From positions 141,414,982-141,478,981 of the forward strand of contig CM041781.1 of assembly GCA_023374045.1 (NCBI GenBank): a stretch of DNA of 64,000 bases. Reading direction: 5' to 3'. The notes beneath the pieces are model-generated. The model had not been told where the DNA came from and ran no database searches. It saw only the letters and a program-made list of their open reading frames with translations. This DNA comes from Limonium bicolor (taxonomy: Eukaryota > Streptophyta > Magnoliopsida > Caryophyllales > Plumbaginaceae). Numbering within the stretch: the stretch's first letter is position 1; each line of letters starts with the position of its first letter. The position numbers and the translations under genes are program-made. Below are positions 61,952 to 64,000 of this stretch, piece by piece.

Positions 61952-64000
61952 TGTAACACCCCTACTAAACCGGTTCCTAGTAATCCTATAGAAGTCACGC
62001 ACAATAATATCTCGCAGCGGTAAATAATAAACTATCGCCCTACTGGTGTCACTGTTATCACTCGCCCATACGGGTGATAACGATTTACCTGATAATCAAC
62101 TTGCGAAATGTATTCCCGCAGTGACCACAAGAGATAGATAGTAGAACTTAACCAACTTAAAACAAATCTAACATCAACAATTATTACAGACCGTGAGCAT
62201 CTAAACCAAATACACCTCGGTTAAACAACCCGAGTCCAAAACAACCTGAGTATCACACCGTACCAAGTCTAAACCAACTGTAATATCACAATGGTCACGT
62301 CTCGCTGCGACCCACCAGCTAATCACCTGAAATAAAGATGGTTTGTGGTATGGAATCAGCCCCTGCTGAGTATGTCATCACATGCCCCGTCATGCCCCAA
62401 AGACCCCTCAATTATTTGGTCGAGAGCATGAGGTTCATTACATGCAATACCATTTTAATATATAAACTGTAAAATAAACAACAGTAATCCATACAACAAC
62501 ACAACCATCAACACACATAATATACCACAAGTATAACCAATGAACAATAAGCGAAACAACGAGAGTAACAATAAGTATTAATTCTCGTCCATGGTGTAGA
62601 AGCCAATATTGTTCGCCACTGTATAATTCTCAAATGTATTATTGTTCAGTTATACCTAGTGACATTGTCTCATTAAAACGACATGTCTCTAGTTACCCAT
62701 ATATTATGGCGGGTCACCCACGGCAGTAGCCACTCCAACGGTAGAGTCTCCGACCAACGAGCCATTCTAGCTCACGGGAAATTTTCTTGATACTTGCGGA
62801 CCGTACGCGGACATCCTGGTATCGTTTTTGTGATCACAGCGCGCACCAAGAGCCACATCCTCTTGGCTTTACTTCCATTCATTATTTACTTAATTATACC
62901 ATCGCATCGCATTACCAAATTTTCTAACACAGCAGACCAAGATCATTAGTCCAATCCGGAGTCTGTAAACTCGGGATCCAGTGTTAGATACGAGAGCGGC
63001 GTATAGAAAGGCCAATGCTCCGTATGAAAGTCTGGATAATATATATGTATTATTATCCTAGTGCTACAACGTTTTTCTGACGTTCCTTATTTTCGTATAA
63101 GATAGCACCATAGCCGCTAGTTCGTTTATATATAGGTTCTTATATACGAACCAATACTGTTAACTCATCAACAGTAAATAATGAGCAGCTATAAATATAA
63201 AGATCATGCATATTAAATTAAACATTCAGACAAACAATCTTATCACAGATCACACAGAAGTCTGAACTGAGGAAGCCCTCAGAGACAATCAGAGACACAT
63301 AACAACATACCGTTCCCCCTGATGTATTACGGTGGAGTATGAATCAGCAAGATCCTATGCTCCTTGTGTAGTCTCTAACGAACTAAACAATACACAATGC
63401 TACTGATTAGCATACTGTATAACAACACAATCCTACGGTACCCCGTACCGTCACTAACACCTCCCGGTTAAACCCCCGTTATTAACTATCAATGTTGTCG
63501 GGTTTTAGGTTTAACTCGAGATTGAGAAAAGGTGTATATTACACGCGTAGTCTTGTTTGTATATTAGTATAGTTGTTGTTAAACTTGTTATCGCATGTAA
63601 CTTAATGTTTGTTTGTACATCATACAGTTTGTTTCATTATTGTATGTGTGATCCTTTGTCATGCACTATGCATCTTACCTTAGTATTTATTTTTCTAAGG
63701 TTTGTCTCTTTTTTTATATTTCATGTGGTATAATTCATCTGTAAACTATACTCTTAATATCTAGGATCCTTATTATCCCATGAATACTCTTAACTTTAGA
63801 ATTTCCATATCTAATGTTTATAATTCTTTCTCCTTAACTATTATCATTTTAATTATGATAATTTATGATTATTGAACCATGTCACATTTTCTACACTACT
63901 ACATATATTTATTTATATGTGTGTATTATGGAACTATTTATTATATGGTAAGTCTCATAATCTATATTCATTCTTTTTAATGAATATCTCTTATATTATA
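61952..64000 (-). mobile_element. Element D: B-like LTR, partial, running off the window
   Basis: Starts TGTAACACCCCTACTAAACC and shares CGCAGCGG..AAATAA, the GTCACT..CTCRCCC block and GTGATCACARYGCGCA with element B's LTR, at moderate divergence. It is inserted in C after CACTCGAG; the target duplication cannot be checked because the other end is outside. No ORF is seen in the visible 2 kb. Confidence 0.75.

Overview
This window is intergenic DNA from a large, repeat-rich plant genome, most likely a flowering plant. The evidence is the plant-type Ty3/Gypsy retrotransposons, their tRNA-iMet primer-binding sites, very long LTRs and layers of nested insertion. No host gene is recognisable; almost every base belongs to a retrotransposon or its remains.

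Layout. (1) 1-2727 plus 15161-15540 is old, degenerate repeat sequence, starting with a minus-oriented scrap of the LTR family seen in element A. (2) Element E (2733-15155, TSD TAGAC, plus strand) is a non-autonomous LTR element without pol, full of minisatellites. A small minus-strand LTR element F (3731-7989, TSD AACAT) sits inside its 5' LTR. (3) Element A (15546-57982, TSD CTTCT, plus strand) is a Tekay/Del-like chromovirus with 4.1 kb LTRs, gag, protease, RT-RNase H, integrase and chromodomain. Between gag and protease, inside a 1.07 kb intron-like segment, it carries a sense-oriented coding region for an AlkB-family 2-oxoglutarate/Fe(II) dioxygenase of the plant ALKBH1-like type. (4) Element B (29341-57213, TSD CGGTT, minus strand) is inserted in A's 3' LTR. 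It has the layout LTR-internal-LTR-internal-LTR, with 5.6 kb LTRs and two 5.5 kb internal regions that keep gag and the tail of integrase/chromodomain but no recognisable RT. (5) 57988-58116 is a short scrap with a MITE-like start. (6) Element C (58117-61951, plus) is a diverged LTR of the A family. (7) Element D (from 61952 to the window end, minus) is a B-like LTR that interrupts C.

How the parts work together. A's gag appears to be split by short GT...AG introns with plant-like branch sites. From one donor site at 21275, a proximal acceptor (21407) would join gag in frame to AlkB, which is followed by AATAAA. The distal acceptor (22343) would skip AlkB and join gag in frame to protease-pol. 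This suggests an element that makes a Gag-AlkB product and a Gag-Pol product by alternative splicing. That is inference from sequence only. The frame breaks in A all look like one-base losses in short homopolymers, and the two nonsense codons are C-to-T type changes in CHG context. A may therefore be recent, with some of the damage due to consensus errors.

Recurring structural themes are GTCCG/CGGAC hairpin arrays in the LTRs of A, C, E and F, primer-binding sites buried in perfect hairpins in A and B, duplicated polypurine tracts, and an exon-intron-like repeat array in the B LTRs.
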